A stretch of DNA of 64,000 bases from Pacificibacter marinus. Its GTDB lineage: Bacteria > Pseudomonadota > Alphaproteobacteria > Rhodobacterales > Rhodobacteraceae. A program made the position numbers and the translations under genes. Under the pieces are notes generated by a model. It had not been told where the DNA came from. It worked only from the letters and a program-made list of their open reading frames with translations, and did not search any database. Below, piece after piece: positions 1 through 9,361 of this stretch (the first letter of the stretch is position 1; each line of letters opens with the position of its first letter). Location: NCBI RefSeq assembly GCF_018860505.1, contig NZ_JAHKPU010000019.1, positions 437,773 to 501,772 on the forward strand, given 5' to 3'.

Positions 1-585
1 CGGTGTCACCACGCGGCGCACAAGCGTCACGAATGATGCCCCATCCACATAGGCGGCATCTTCCAATTCACGTGGAATTTCGCGGAAAAACGACGCCAAC
101 AACCACAGCGCCATCGGCAAATGCAGCGTCATATGGGCAAGGATCAAAGCGATATAGTCGTTGTTCAATCCGACCGAGCGCGCCAAATCATACCAAGCAC
201 TGGCCAGCGTTACCGATGGGATCAGGTTAAAGGCCATCGACCAGATCAAAAAGATGTTCACAACATAGGTGGGCCACCGCATGCGGAACAAAGAATAGCC
301 CGCGAAGAAGGCGATCACGACCACCAAGGACGTGCTGATCGATGTGACCACGACGCTATTGGTGAAGTTCTGCAAATAGTCAGATGTACGGTCGAACAGC
401 ACCTCGTTATAATTCATCAATGTCGGCGTAAAAGTAACATCGCCCATCAGCAGTGAAATCTGCGTCTTAAACGACGACATCGCGATATAGACAAAGGGCG
501 CAAGGGTGGTGAACACAGCCAGCACCAAAAAGCCGATCAGATAATTGGTTGTGCGTTTGTAACGTTTAGAAACAGCTTGGTTCAT
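1..585 (-). CDS. Sugar ABC transporter permease, MalG type (partial, 3' end off window)
   Basis: This is an inner-membrane permease of a binding-protein-dependent carbohydrate importer. The reading frame starts at the ATG at 585 and stays open for 195 codons to base 1. The family is usually about 270-280 residues, so roughly 80 C-terminal residues lie outside. The protein begins MNQAVSKRYKRTTNY, then a first membrane helix, and reaches the EAA-type loop that docks on the ATPase (DAAYVDGAS) just before the edge. Its ATG overlaps the stop of the upstream permease by four bases (ATGA), so the two are probably translationally coupled. The ATPase and any catabolic enzymes are expected to the left of the window. 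The exact sugar cannot be told. Confidence 0.9.
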   Translation of the reverse strand, partial: MNQAVSKRYKRTTNYLIGFLVLAVFTTLAPFVYIAMSSFKTQISLLMGDVTFTPTLMNYNEVLFDRTSDYLQNFTNSVVVTSISTSLVVVIAFFAGYSLFRMRWPTYVVNIFLIWSMAFNLIPSVTLASAWYDLARSVGLNNDYIALILAHMTLHLPMALWLLASFFREIPRELEDAAYVDGASFVTLVRRVVTP

Positions 586-1460
586 TGCGACAACCCTTTG
601 CTTTTGTTGGCATTCAAAGCGATCACGATGATGACCGAGACGACAAATATGATCGACACAGACAAGGCCGAGCCATAGCCTGCGTTGTCTTGCAAAAAGT
701 AGCGTTGAAAGATGGTAAAGCTGACCACTTCTGTCGATGTCCCCGGCCCCCCTCCTGTCAGTAAGAACACTTCGTCAAAGATTTTTGAGGCCATGACAGC
801 GCGGAACAAAAAGGTCATGAAAATAGCAGGGTACAACAACGGCAACGTCACTTTACGGAACTCTTGCCATGCGGTTGCACCGTCAATTTTGGCCGCTTCT
901 GAGACATCGCGGGGCAAAGATTCCACAGCCGCCAGCAGTAGCAAAAACGCAAATGGCATCCAGTGCCATACGTCCACAACAATCACCGCCGCCAGCGCGG
1001 TGCTTGAGGAGCCGAGCCAATCATGCCCCGACAGGCCAATGGTCTCCAAAACCAAATTGAAAATCCCAAATTCGGAATTGTACATCAGTCGCCAGATCGC
1101 GCCGATAACGATACCAGGTATAAGCAGCGGCAGAATAATCAGTGCGCGAAACGGGCGGCTTTTATCCCCGACAGATGAGCAAGCCAGTGCCAAGCCAAGG
1201 CCGATAACGACCTGAGCCGTCGTGGCCACCAAAACCACAATGATCGTGTTGAACACACCTGCTTTGAACAGGGGGTCGTCGCCGATGGCCACGTAATTAT
1301 CAACACCCACCCAGTCCATTTGCTTGGTGCCACCAAGCCATGAAATTTCATGAAAACTGACGATGAAAAGATTGATAACCGGTAGCAAGGCGAGAAACGC
1401 AAAGATCAACACCGCAGGGGTCAGGGATAGAACTTTCCCGAGGGAATTATGATGGGCCAT
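582..1460 (-). CDS. Sugar ABC transporter permease, MalF type
   Basis: This is the first of two permease subunits of a CUT1-like carbohydrate importer. At 292 residues it has the usual length. It has about six hydrophobic helices and a clear EAA loop near residue 188 (EAAKIDGATAWQEF) that contacts the ATPase. It lies about 160 bases downstream of the solute-binding protein gene and overlaps the second permease by ATGA. This is the usual binding protein, permease, permease order. Family and membrane role are secure. The substrate (a sugar, polyol or glycoside) is not visible in the sequence. Confidence 0.93.
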   Translation of the reverse strand: MAHHNSLGKVLSLTPAVLIFAFLALLPVINLFIVSFHEISWLGGTKQMDWVGVDNYVAIGDDPLFKAGVFNTIIVVLVATTAQVVIGLGLALACSSVGDKSRPFRALIILPLLIPGIVIGAIWRLMYNSEFGIFNLVLETIGLSGHDWLGSSSTALAAVIVVDVWHWMPFAFLLLLAAVESLPRDVSEAAKIDGATAWQEFRKVTLPLLYPAIFMTFLFRAVMASKIFDEVFLLTGGGPGTSTEVVSFTIFQRYFLQDNAGYGSALSVSIIFVVSVIIVIALNANKSKGLSQ

Positions 1461-1574
1461 GGGGTAACGGCTGCTCCGTGAAAAAGGAATGGGATGATAT
1501 GATGCAAGGATCCCCCTGCATCATTTGACACACCACTGAATTGGTAAAATTGTATAGACCATCTTGGCCAAAAT

Positions 1575-1607
1575 TATGGGGCGCAGCACTGTGTTCCACG
1601 CCCCATA
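1575..1607 (-). terminator. Hairpin between binding-protein and permease genes (attenuator-like)
   Basis: An eight-base perfect stem, ATGGGGCG (1576-1583) against CGCCCCAT (1599-1606), extends by one more pair. On the minus strand it is followed by AATTTT. It sits just after the stop of the solute-binding protein gene (1623) and before the permease. In ABC operons such hairpins commonly end part of the transcripts and protect the upstream mRNA, giving more binding protein than permease. The T-run is weak, so a stabiliser is as likely as a full terminator. Confidence 0.6.
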
Positions 1608-1622
1608 GACAGTGATGAAACG

Positions 1623-2975
1623 TTACTTGAGATCAGGAAGGCGTCCCGTTTCATACCCTGCATCTGCAAGGATTTTCTCAAGATCGGCTGCCATAGAATT
1701 GAGCGCATCCACGACTGAGATTTCACCAGCAACGGCACGGTTCAAACCAAGCTCCATAACGGCGGCCAGTTCGGCACCCTCGGGAATGGTCCACATGCCT
1801 TTCGCCAAAGGCGAGGCCACGCGCATCGCTTGCATGTAACGGTTTTCAGGACGCTCAGCGAAATCAGATTCATAAGCTGCCGCAGACACCGGCGCACCAC
1901 CAAGTTCGGCGTAGTGAACTTGTGTTTCTGGCTGCTGGAACCAATCTAGGAAAGCGAGGGCTGCCTCTTTGTTTGCGTCTGGAATGTTTTTCGGAATGCC
2001 ACCTAGCCAGTGACCCAGCGCTGGAGTGGATGGATTTCCCGCCTCAGATGGCAATGTCGCATAGCCGATTTTGCCGACGACAGCGGATTTATTTGGATCA
2101 TCCATTTGCGCCCAAGCCGCAGCCGGAAGAACCGTATGCGCCAGTTTGCCTGTCACCAAAAGCTGGATCAAATCGCCCTGCGTCAAGTTCGCAGAATTTT
2201 CAGGGCCCAACTCAGTTGCTAAATCAACATAGGTCTGAAGCGCCTCACGGCCCTCTTCGCTGTTGATGGTCACGAAATAATCGCCGCCATCGGAATCGCG
2301 GAAATATGATCCGCCAAACCCTTGGATATAAGGAAAGAAATCCCAAGTGATCGACACAGTCGCCCGACCAGCGCGCTGCGCAATTCCGTACATTTTATCC
2401 GTTTTCAAAGCGCGTGCATTTGCGGCAAGCTCTTCAAAACTTGATGGCGCGGACCAGCCATTTTCCTCATACAGATCAGCACGATAGAACAATAGGGTCA
2501 CGTTCGGGTTCACTGGTACCGTCAACAAATCACCGGTCTGTTTACCGATGGATTTTGTCTCGGCGTTGAACCAAGGCGTGCCGCCGTACTCATAAAGCTG
2601 CGCATCAAGATCGAACTCAGGATCGATGTTTTTCAACGGCTCCAAGAAACCACCGTGGTACATTTCTGGATAGAAAATACCGTTGATAATCAACAGATCA
2701 TATTCGCTTTCACTTGAGCGCACGGCGTTGCGTTGTTTTTCAAGACTGCCCGCATAAGGGTTCACATCAAGAGTGACCTCATTGCCGGTTTCCTCTTTAT
2801 AAAGATCAGCGACAGCCGCGAACCCTTCAAGCCAAGGCGACTGATTGATCACCACGTTAACGGGCACTTGCGTCTCAGCTGTCAGCGCAGTTGCCCCCAG
2901 CAGTGACACCAGCATCGCAGCACCGCCGATTTTTGAAAGAGACCCCAAAGTCCCTTGTTTGAATTGAATCATCAC
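1623..2975 (-). CDS. Sugar ABC transporter solute-binding protein
   Basis: This is a periplasmic binding protein of the SBP_bac_1 (MalE-like) family, 450 residues long. Residues 1-33 look like a Sec signal peptide: a basic start, a hydrophobic run around SLLGATAL, and a likely cut near TAE-TQ. The mature part has family hallmarks such as AVADLYKEETGNEVTLD and the later LAFLDWFQQPETQ. It heads the operon with two permeases and is divergent from a LysR gene 123 bases away, which is its likely regulator. The ligand is unknown. CUT1 proteins of this size bind di- or oligosaccharides, glucosides or glycerol phosphates. Confidence 0.93.
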   Translation of the reverse strand: MMIQFKQGTLGSLSKIGGAAMLVSLLGATALTAETQVPVNVVINQSPWLEGFAAVADLYKEETGNEVTLDVNPYAGSLEKQRNAVRSSESEYDLLIINGIFYPEMYHGGFLEPLKNIDPEFDLDAQLYEYGGTPWFNAETKSIGKQTGDLLTVPVNPNVTLLFYRADLYEENGWSAPSSFEELAANARALKTDKMYGIAQRAGRATVSITWDFFPYIQGFGGSYFRDSDGGDYFVTINSEEGREALQTYVDLATELGPENSANLTQGDLIQLLVTGKLAHTVLPAAAWAQMDDPNKSAVVGKIGYATLPSEAGNPSTPALGHWLGGIPKNIPDANKEAALAFLDWFQQPETQVHYAELGGAPVSAAAYESDFAERPENRYMQAMRVASPLAKGMWTIPEGAELAAVMELGLNRAVAGEISVVDALNSMAADLEKILADAGYETGRLPDLK

Positions 2976-3098
2976 GCGTCCTCCTCCACGGGTAATTTAG
3001 CAAAGGTTCACATGTCCCACCCCTCAAGACAATCTTCTTTTCTTTTGACTAATAAAACTTTTGGAAATACCTAAATACAGAACCAAAATGAGGATAAG

Positions 3099-4010
3099 AT
3101 GGCAAACCCCCGTCAATACGCACATTTCATTGCCGTCTTAGAGCAAGGCACCCTTTTGGGGGCTGCGCAAATGGTTAATCTTAGCCAGCCTGCGCTGTCG
3201 AAAAGCATATTGACGTTAGAGGATGAGTACGGCGTTAAACTGTTTGATCGTCATCCCAGAGGGCTGATGCCCACGGTTTACGGCCAAGCGCTGGAACATC
3301 ACGCAAGGCGTATTTTGTTCGACATTGAGCAATCCAAACATGACTTAACCGCGCTTGAAGCGGGGTCCAGTGGGCGGGTTCGCATCGGCGTTGGGCAAGC
3401 GCTGATCAAGTTTGTTGAGGATGCTTTGGTCGAGTTGGAAACCGATTTTCCCGACGCCAACCATACTGTGATCACCAGCTACGCTGAAGGTTTGCGGCTG
3501 GCATTGCAAGAAAATCGCGTCGATGTTGTTTTGGGCATGGTCAATCGCTTGGTCGAGGACGAAGAATTTATCACCACGATTGTCGCGAATGATCACATCG
3601 TTGGCCTGTGTCATCAGTCCCATCCGCTTGCGGGTCAAGAGGTGTTACTGGAACAATTGCGCGGGCAAGATTGGGTTATCCCTGAACGTGGCGAAGTTGT
3701 ACGATCCGCGCTTGAGGCCTTTTACCTGCTCAATCGCGAACCCCTGCCCCGGTTTAAAGTCGTGACCAACATCCCCGACGTAGTGGGGCGGTTTGTACGC
3801 GATTTCAATCTGTTAAGCCTCTCGCCATCGGGCAGCTTTTATGAGTACCAAAACTTTGGCGTCGCCTCATTCGAAATCAAGAACTTTCAATTCGAACGTC
3901 AAATCGGCCTCGTTCGGCGTGCTGGAGTTGCCATAAACCCGCTGTCGGCAGCTTTTGAAAAACTCCTGCGCAAGACATTGAAAGACGCCTTTGAACATCC
4001 GACTGACTAG
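3099..4010 (+). CDS. LysR-family transcriptional regulator next to sugar ABC operon
   Basis: This is a 303-residue LysR-type regulator. The N-terminal winged helix-turn-helix covers about residues 5-65 (AAQMVNLSQPALSKSILTLE), followed by the linker helix and a substrate-binding domain that senses a co-inducer. A GAGG ribosome site precedes the ATG. It is divergent from the sugar importer, and the 123-base gap between the two starts must hold both promoters and the operator, so it most likely controls that operon. LysR control of a CUT1 importer is less common than LacI or ROK control. The effector is unknown. Confidence 0.92.
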   Translation: MANPRQYAHFIAVLEQGTLLGAAQMVNLSQPALSKSILTLEDEYGVKLFDRHPRGLMPTVYGQALEHHARRILFDIEQSKHDLTALEAGSSGRVRIGVGQALIKFVEDALVELETDFPDANHTVITSYAEGLRLALQENRVDVVLGMVNRLVEDEEFITTIVANDHIVGLCHQSHPLAGQEVLLEQLRGQDWVIPERGEVVRSALEAFYLLNREPLPRFKVVTNIPDVVGRFVRDFNLLSLSPSGSFYEYQNFGVASFEIKNFQFERQIGLVRRAGVAINPLSAAFEKLLRKTLKDAFEHPTD

Positions 4011-4052
4011 AGACGCCCCCAGCTATGAATTAGCTGGATTATGTTGCGAATC

Positions 4053-4883
4053 TCACTCAGGTTCGCCCGGACGCGTGACTTTGTCGCGCCGCAAGGGCTG
4101 CAAAATCATCCGATCAATCCACAGCTCGCGTCGGGTGCGAAACAGCTCGATCCCAATCAGCATATCGTCATGCCCCGCTTTGGGTTGCGCGATATATGTC
4201 CCCAGCAACCGATCCCACCACGGCACATTAAAGCCGTAGTTGCTGTTGGTCTCGACTGGAATGATCGAATGATGAACGCGGTGCATGTCCGGCGTGACAA
4301 TGATCAATCGCAGCACAGCGTCGATTTGTTTCGGCAGACGAATATTAGAGTGATTGAACAAAGCGCTGGCATTCAGCACCACTTCGAAAATCAACACAGC
4401 GATGGCTGCGGGGCCCAGCACCAAGACCAGCACCAGCTTAAACGCCATCGACAGCACGATTTCGAGCGGATGAAAGCGCAAGCCGGTGGTGACATCAATC
4501 TCGATATCAGCGTGATGCATTCGATGTAAACGCCACAGCACCGGCACATGGTGAAACAGCACATGCTGCAAATAAATCGCGAAATCTAACAACACCACAG
4601 CGAGCAGCACCTCAAACCAGTTCGGCAGGTCAATCACATTGAGCAACCCCCAGCCTTTGGACTGCATCGTAACCGCAAGCCCTACAGCAGCCAGCGGAAA
4701 CAGCAATCGCACGGCAATGCTATCGATCACGATCAAGGCCAGATTGTTGGACCAACGCAGCAAACGCGGTACTTCAACCCGCCTGCGCGGAGACCCAACT
4801 TCCCAAATTGCCATGACGAGCAACACCGTCAAAAACACAGACATGCGTGTCGCGGGTTCGTGGTTTAGAAAAAACTCTGTCAT
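4053..4883 (-). CDS. Sterol desaturase / fatty acid hydroxylase family protein
   Basis: This is an integral membrane di-iron oxygenase of the fatty acid hydroxylase superfamily, 276 residues. Hydrophobic helices cover about residues 15-28, 46-73, 88-106 and 145-170. The iron-binding histidine clusters are all present: H107/H111/H112, H120/H123/H124, H138, H178 and H201/H204/H205. Members hydroxylate or desaturate lipids, sterols, carotenoids or ornithine lipids, so the substrate cannot be assigned from sequence. It stands alone, convergent with the LysR gene (43-base gap) and downstream of tex on the same strand, beyond a terminator. Confidence 0.88.
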   Translation of the reverse strand: MTEFFLNHEPATRMSVFLTVLLVMAIWEVGSPRRRVEVPRLLRWSNNLALIVIDSIAVRLLFPLAAVGLAVTMQSKGWGLLNVIDLPNWFEVLLAVVLLDFAIYLQHVLFHHVPVLWRLHRMHHADIEIDVTTGLRFHPLEIVLSMAFKLVLVLVLGPAAIAVLIFEVVLNASALFNHSNIRLPKQIDAVLRLIIVTPDMHRVHHSIIPVETNSNYGFNVPWWDRLLGTYIAQPKAGHDDMLIGIELFRTRRELWIDRMILQPLRRDKVTRPGEPE

Positions 4884-4994
4884 GGAAAACGCCTCAGCTT
4901 GTTTAGGCTTTTAATCTAAGCTCAGATTGCTCTGCATGATAGAGCACAGCGCATTGCCCACGCCTTCGTGAACACAGCAAGCGTCTTACGATAT

Positions 4995-5025
4995 AAAAAA
5001 TGCCGCGCAACCAAAGCCGCGCGGC
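4995..5025 (-). terminator. Rho-independent terminator of tex
   Basis: On the minus strand a GC-rich stem, GCCGCGC/GCGCGGC (5002-5008 with 5019-5025), is followed by ATTTTTT. It lies about 40 bases past the tex stop codon and is well formed. Confidence 0.85.
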
Positions 5026-5065
5026 GTTAGATTCATATCAAAAGACGCGTCAAATGGATGGGCCT

Positions 5066-7450
5066 TTATTTCTTTTTCATCGCATCCAACAAGGCAGCCC
5101 CAAAGGCCCCTGTGCTGGCCGCTGGCGCGTTTGATTTAGGCTTCGGGCTGGCGGATGTTTTGCCCTGATATCCTCGTGTATTTCCTTTGGCTTGCCCTTT
5201 AGAAGGTCCACCACGCCCCTGCGATGCGGGTTTTGCGCCACCGGAATTGCCACCATCCTGCGCGCTTCCACCGTCTTTGCGCATTGTCAACGCGATGCGT
5301 TTGCGCGGAGCATCCACTTCGGTCACGCGCACTTTCACCACATCGCCAGCTTTCACAACCTCATGCGGGTCTTTGACAAACCTATCCGCCAACTGACTGA
5401 TATGGACCAAGCCGTCTTGATGGACCCCCACATCAACAAAAGCGCCGAATGCTGCGACATTTGTCACGGTTCCTTCCAACAGCATGCCGGGTTTCAGGTC
5501 TTTAATCTCGTTCACACCATCGGCAAAGGTGGCGGTCACAAAGCTTGGACGTGGGTCACGACCCGGTTTTTCCAGCTCGCCCAAAATATCGCGCACCGTT
5601 GGCAGGCCAAATTTATCGTCCACGAAATCTTCGGCGCGCAGGCCTTTGAGCGCCTCTGGCTGGCCCATGATAGCACGAATATCACGACCGCAAGCCGACA
5701 CGATTTTGCGTGCAACACCATAGGCCTCGGGGTGAACGGATGAAGCATCAAGCGGTTCTGTCCCGCCTGTGACGCGCAAGAACCCCGCGGCTTGCTCAAA
5801 CGCTTTTGGGCCAAGCCCTGCGACTTTCAACAAGGCTTTACGCGAGGCAAAGGCCCCATTGGTATCGCGGTGGTCGACAATGTTTTGCGCAATCGATGGG
5901 CCAAGGCCAGCCACATGGGACAAGAGCGCGCTTGAAGCCATGTTCAAATCAACGCCAACGCCGTTCACCGCATCCTCGACCACGGCTTCCAAAGCCTGCG
6001 CGAGTTTGCGTTGATCGACATCATGCTGATACTGCCCAACGCCAATCGCCTCGGGCGAGATTTTCACCAATTCCGCCAATGGGTCTTGTAAACGCCGCGC
6101 GATAGACACAGCGCCACGCAAGGACACATCCAAATCAGGGAATTCTTTTGCCGCCAATTCCGAGGCTGAATAAACGGATGCACCAGCCTCAGAGACGATC
6201 ACCTTGGTCGGCGCTTTCACACCCCGCGGCAGGTTTTTAAGCGTATCCGCCACTAATCGATCCGTTTCGCGACTGCCCGTGCCATTACCGATGGCGATCA
6301 AGTCCACATCATGCGCTTGCACCAATCGCAATATCGCGGCCTCAGATCCGTGCAGATCGTTTTTGGGTTGGAATGGATAAATGGTTTCAGTCGCCAAAAC
6401 CTTGCCTGTGGCATCCACGACGGCAATTTTGCACCCCGTGCGAATGCCCGGATCAAGCCCCAAGGTGGCACGGGGGCCAGCAGGAGCGGCCAAAAGCAAG
6501 TCTTTCAAATTGCGGGCAAACACATCGATGGCATCTTGGTGGGCACGGCGCATCAAGTCCCCCAAAAGTTCGGTGTACATGGTCATACCAAGCTTCAAAC
6601 GCCACGTCCAAGAAGCAACGGTGCGCAGCCAAGCGTCGCCTTTACCGCTGCCGGTGATACCAATTTCCGCCTCGATCATCGCGATGACACGCGGCAGGCC
6701 TTCCTCTGCATCTGGTGCGATATCGACGGTCAAAATGTCTTCTTTAGAGGCGCGTAGAATCGCCAAAGCGCGGTGCGAGGCGATCTGGGACCACTTTTCT
6801 TTGTGATCAAAATAGTCTGAAAACTTAGCGCCTTTGTCTTGCATTCCATCTTTGACATGCGCAGATATCACCGCCTCGCGGCGCATGAAATCACGCAAGC
6901 GTCCGATCAAACCAGCGCGCTCTGACAATTCTTCGGTGCAGATGTCGCGCGCGCCGTTCAGCGCGTCTTTTGTGGTCTCGACGGCCTCAGTCAAATATGC
7001 TGCGGCCAAGACCTCTGGATCAGCATTGCGATCCGCCAAAATCGCACGCAGCAAAGGCTCTAACCCGTTTTCACGTGCAATCATCGCTCGGGTGCGGCGT
7101 TTGGGTTTGAACGGCAGATAGATGTCCTCAAGCGCCGCTTTGGTGTCGGCATTGGCAATGGATTTGGACAGTTCAGCCGTCAGTTTGCCTTGCTCATCAA
7201 TCGAGGACACAATAGCACTGCGGCGCTTTTCCAACTCGCGCAGGTATGTCAAACGTTCTGCCAAATTGCGCAATTGCGTGTCGTCCAAGCCGCCGGTGAC
7301 CTCTTTGCGATAACGGGCGATGAACGGCACCGTCGCACCGCCGTCAAGCAATTCCGTAGCAGAAGCCACCTGTGTGGCGGCGGCCCCGATTTCAGTGGCA
7401 ATGGTACGGGCGATACGCTGCGCTGTTTGATCCAAACCTAGTCTCCTCAT
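5066..7450 (-). CDS. tex: Tex, RNA-binding transcription accessory protein
   Basis: Tex is a 794-residue nucleic-acid-binding protein linked to transcription fidelity and stress survival. The family order is present. There is an N-terminal Tex domain, a YqgF-like domain around residues 330-450 (ATLGLDPGIRTGCKIAVVD), tandem helix-hairpin-helix motifs around 495-560 (VDLNMASSALLSHVAGLG), and an S1 RNA-binding domain around 645-715 (GMLLEGTVTNVAAFGAFVDVG). The last 75 residues are a Gly/Ser/Lys/Pro-rich tail typical of alphaproteobacterial Tex and probably add RNA affinity. It is monocistronic, with a 221-base gap to the divergent HAD-UbiA gene and its own terminator. Confidence 0.96.
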   Translation of the reverse strand: MRRLGLDQTAQRIARTIATEIGAAATQVASATELLDGGATVPFIARYRKEVTGGLDDTQLRNLAERLTYLRELEKRRSAIVSSIDEQGKLTAELSKSIANADTKAALEDIYLPFKPKRRTRAMIARENGLEPLLRAILADRNADPEVLAAAYLTEAVETTKDALNGARDICTEELSERAGLIGRLRDFMRREAVISAHVKDGMQDKGAKFSDYFDHKEKWSQIASHRALAILRASKEDILTVDIAPDAEEGLPRVIAMIEAEIGITGSGKGDAWLRTVASWTWRLKLGMTMYTELLGDLMRRAHQDAIDVFARNLKDLLLAAPAGPRATLGLDPGIRTGCKIAVVDATGKVLATETIYPFQPKNDLHGSEAAILRLVQAHDVDLIAIGNGTGSRETDRLVADTLKNLPRGVKAPTKVIVSEAGASVYSASELAAKEFPDLDVSLRGAVSIARRLQDPLAELVKISPEAIGVGQYQHDVDQRKLAQALEAVVEDAVNGVGVDLNMASSALLSHVAGLGPSIAQNIVDHRDTNGAFASRKALLKVAGLGPKAFEQAAGFLRVTGGTEPLDASSVHPEAYGVARKIVSACGRDIRAIMGQPEALKGLRAEDFVDDKFGLPTVRDILGELEKPGRDPRPSFVTATFADGVNEIKDLKPGMLLEGTVTNVAAFGAFVDVGVHQDGLVHISQLADRFVKDPHEVVKAGDVVKVRVTEVDAPRKRIALTMRKDGGSAQDGGNSGGAKPASQGRGGPSKGQAKGNTRGYQGKTSASPKPKSNAPAASTGAFGAALLDAMKKK

Positions 7451-7671
7451 GACGCTGGAGCATTGTGATAGCGGGCTGACACCAGCGGGCCAAGCAGAAT
7501 TTTCGAGCTATCCACAGGCAAATCTGCGTGGCGGAAATACTGCGCTTGCTGTCAATGCAGATCGTGCCTGCGTATCCCCTTTGCCCTCTACGATAAAGTC
7601 TGCCAAACTATGCGCAAACGGCGGCAGATAGATCGCGTCAGCTGACATCAGCGACAAGAGGATACAAGGCA

Positions 7672-9111
7672 GTGACCGAGATCACGAACAACACAATGAT
7701 ACTTGCAGTGGACCTTGATGGAACAATGCTCAACTCTGATATGCTGCTGGAAACCTTTTGGAATGCGGCATCTAAAGACTGGAGCTCTGCCATCGGTGCG
7801 GTTCGATCTTTGAGTAAGGGCAAAGCCGCGCTAAAAGCGGAATTGACGAATGCCAGTGATGTCGACGTGGCCACCCTGCCCTATAATTCGGACGTTTTAG
7901 ATTATATCGCGTCTTGGAAAGCCGACGGCGGCAAAGTTGCTTTGGTCACAGCCACGAATCAAAGCCTTGCTGATCAGATAGCCAGCCATTTGGGTGTGTT
8001 TGATGCGGTGCATGGATCAAGCGATACCAGCAATCTTAAAGGGCCGAGCAAGGCTGCGTTTTTGGTCGAGACCTATGGCGCAGATGGCTTTGCCTATATG
8101 GGCGACACGGACGCGGATCTGCCAGTTTGGCAAGCTGCCACCAAGATCGTGACTGTGAATGCCCCCAAAGCCTTGCGCACCAAAGCCGAGGCTTTGGACA
8201 AAGATATCACCCATTTGGGCCAAGACGCGCCCGACATCAAACCCTATATCAAAGCCCTACGCCCGCATCAGTGGGTGAAAAATATACTTGTCTTTGTCCC
8301 GATTTTTTTGGCGCATCAATTGGATCTAGCCACCCTATTTTTGGGGATCATGGCCTTTATCGCCTTCAGCCTGACGGCCTCTTCCGTTTATGTAATCAAT
8401 GATTTGCTGGATCTGGCCGCTGATCGCGCACATCCGCGCAAATGCAAACGCCCCTTTGCGGCAGGCACGGTTCCTATCCGCCACGGCACAGGCATGGCCG
8501 CGGGATTACTGGCCGCTGGCGCAGTACTGTCGCTGCTGGTCGGGCCTGTGTTTTTGCTGGTTTTGGCGCTCTATTTTGCCGCCACCACAGGGTACTCGTT
8601 CTATTTCAAACGCCGCATGGTGATTGATATATGCGTTTTATCAGGCCTTTACACGATGCGTATCATCGCAGGTGGTGTCGCAGCCGGGGTGGTCATTTCA
8701 GTTTGGCTGTTGGCATTTTCAGTGTTCTTTTTCTTTGCCTTGGCCGCAATCAAACGCCAAGCAGAACTGGTGGACAACGCGAAAGCTGGCAAACTGGCCC
8801 CATCGGGGCGCGGATACCGCGTTGACGATTTGGCCATCGTGTCGCAAATGTCCATCGCCTCTGGCTATGTCTCAGTTATGGTTTTGGCACTCTACATCAA
8901 TTCGCCATCAGTATCGTTGTTATATGCAAATCCACAGGTCCTTTGGGGCATCTGTTTGGTACTACTGTTCTGGATTTCATGGGTCGCAATGATCACTCAT
9001 CGTGGCGAAATGCATGACGATCCCATCGTTTATGCCGTCAAAGATCGCATCAGCCGTGTCTGTGGTTTTTTGATCATCGGCTTTGTTACACTCGCGTCTA
9101 TGGCAGTTTAA
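7672..9111 (+). CDS. HAD phosphatase-UbiA prenyltransferase fusion
   Basis: This is a two-domain protein of 479 residues starting at GTG. Residues 8-190 form a HAD-type hydrolase with the nucleophile motif DLDGT (D14, D16) and a late GDTDADLPVW motif. Residues 200-479 form a UbiA-family membrane prenyltransferase with about eight helices and the Mg-diphosphate-binding motif NDLLDLAADRAHPRK. Related UbiA enzymes transfer polyprenyl phosphate to phosphoribosyl diphosphate for arabinose-type sugars, and the fused phosphatase would fit removal of the 5-phosphate. That function is inferred. No glycan genes flank it here. Its start is 221 bases from the divergent tex gene. Confidence 0.9.
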   Translation: MTEITNNTMILAVDLDGTMLNSDMLLETFWNAASKDWSSAIGAVRSLSKGKAALKAELTNASDVDVATLPYNSDVLDYIASWKADGGKVALVTATNQSLADQIASHLGVFDAVHGSSDTSNLKGPSKAAFLVETYGADGFAYMGDTDADLPVWQAATKIVTVNAPKALRTKAEALDKDITHLGQDAPDIKPYIKALRPHQWVKNILVFVPIFLAHQLDLATLFLGIMAFIAFSLTASSVYVINDLLDLAADRAHPRKCKRPFAAGTVPIRHGTGMAAGLLAAGAVLSLLVGPVFLLVLALYFAATTGYSFYFKRRMVIDICVLSGLYTMRIIAGGVAAGVVISVWLLAFSVFFFFALAAIKRQAELVDNAKAGKLAPSGRGYRVDDLAIVSQMSIASGYVSVMVLALYINSPSVSLLYANPQVLWGICLVLLFWISWVAMITHRGEMHDDPIVYAVKDRISRVCGFLIIGFVTLASMAV

Positions 9112-9218
9112 ATTGGGCAGATTGTACGGGAAGACAAAAATACGATGACACATCTGCAAAAAGGTATGACATCTTGCTTGACGCCCCATCGCCTTTGAAA
9201 TAATCACACAAAAACAGA

Positions 9219-9292
9219 GCGGGCGTTGTGTAATGGTAAGACCTCAGCCTTCCAAGCTGATGACACGGGTTCGATTCCCGTCGCCCGCTCCA
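9219..9292 (+). tRNA. tRNA-Gly (anticodon TCC)
   Basis: A complete cloverleaf is readable. The acceptor stem is GCGGGCG paired with CGCCCGC. The anticodon stem is TCAGC/GCTGA around the loop CTTCCAA, with anticodon TCC. The T arm ends in GGTTCGATTCCC, and TCCA is encoded at the 3' end. The length is 74 bases with CCA. It sits in the gap between the UbiA fusion and the DUF1992 gene. Confidence 0.97.
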
Positions 9293-9361
9293 AGACATTT
9301 CCCAAACGACAGTTTTACAACCCACCCAAGGGATCGCCGCGTTTGGCGATGACTTTAGAGG

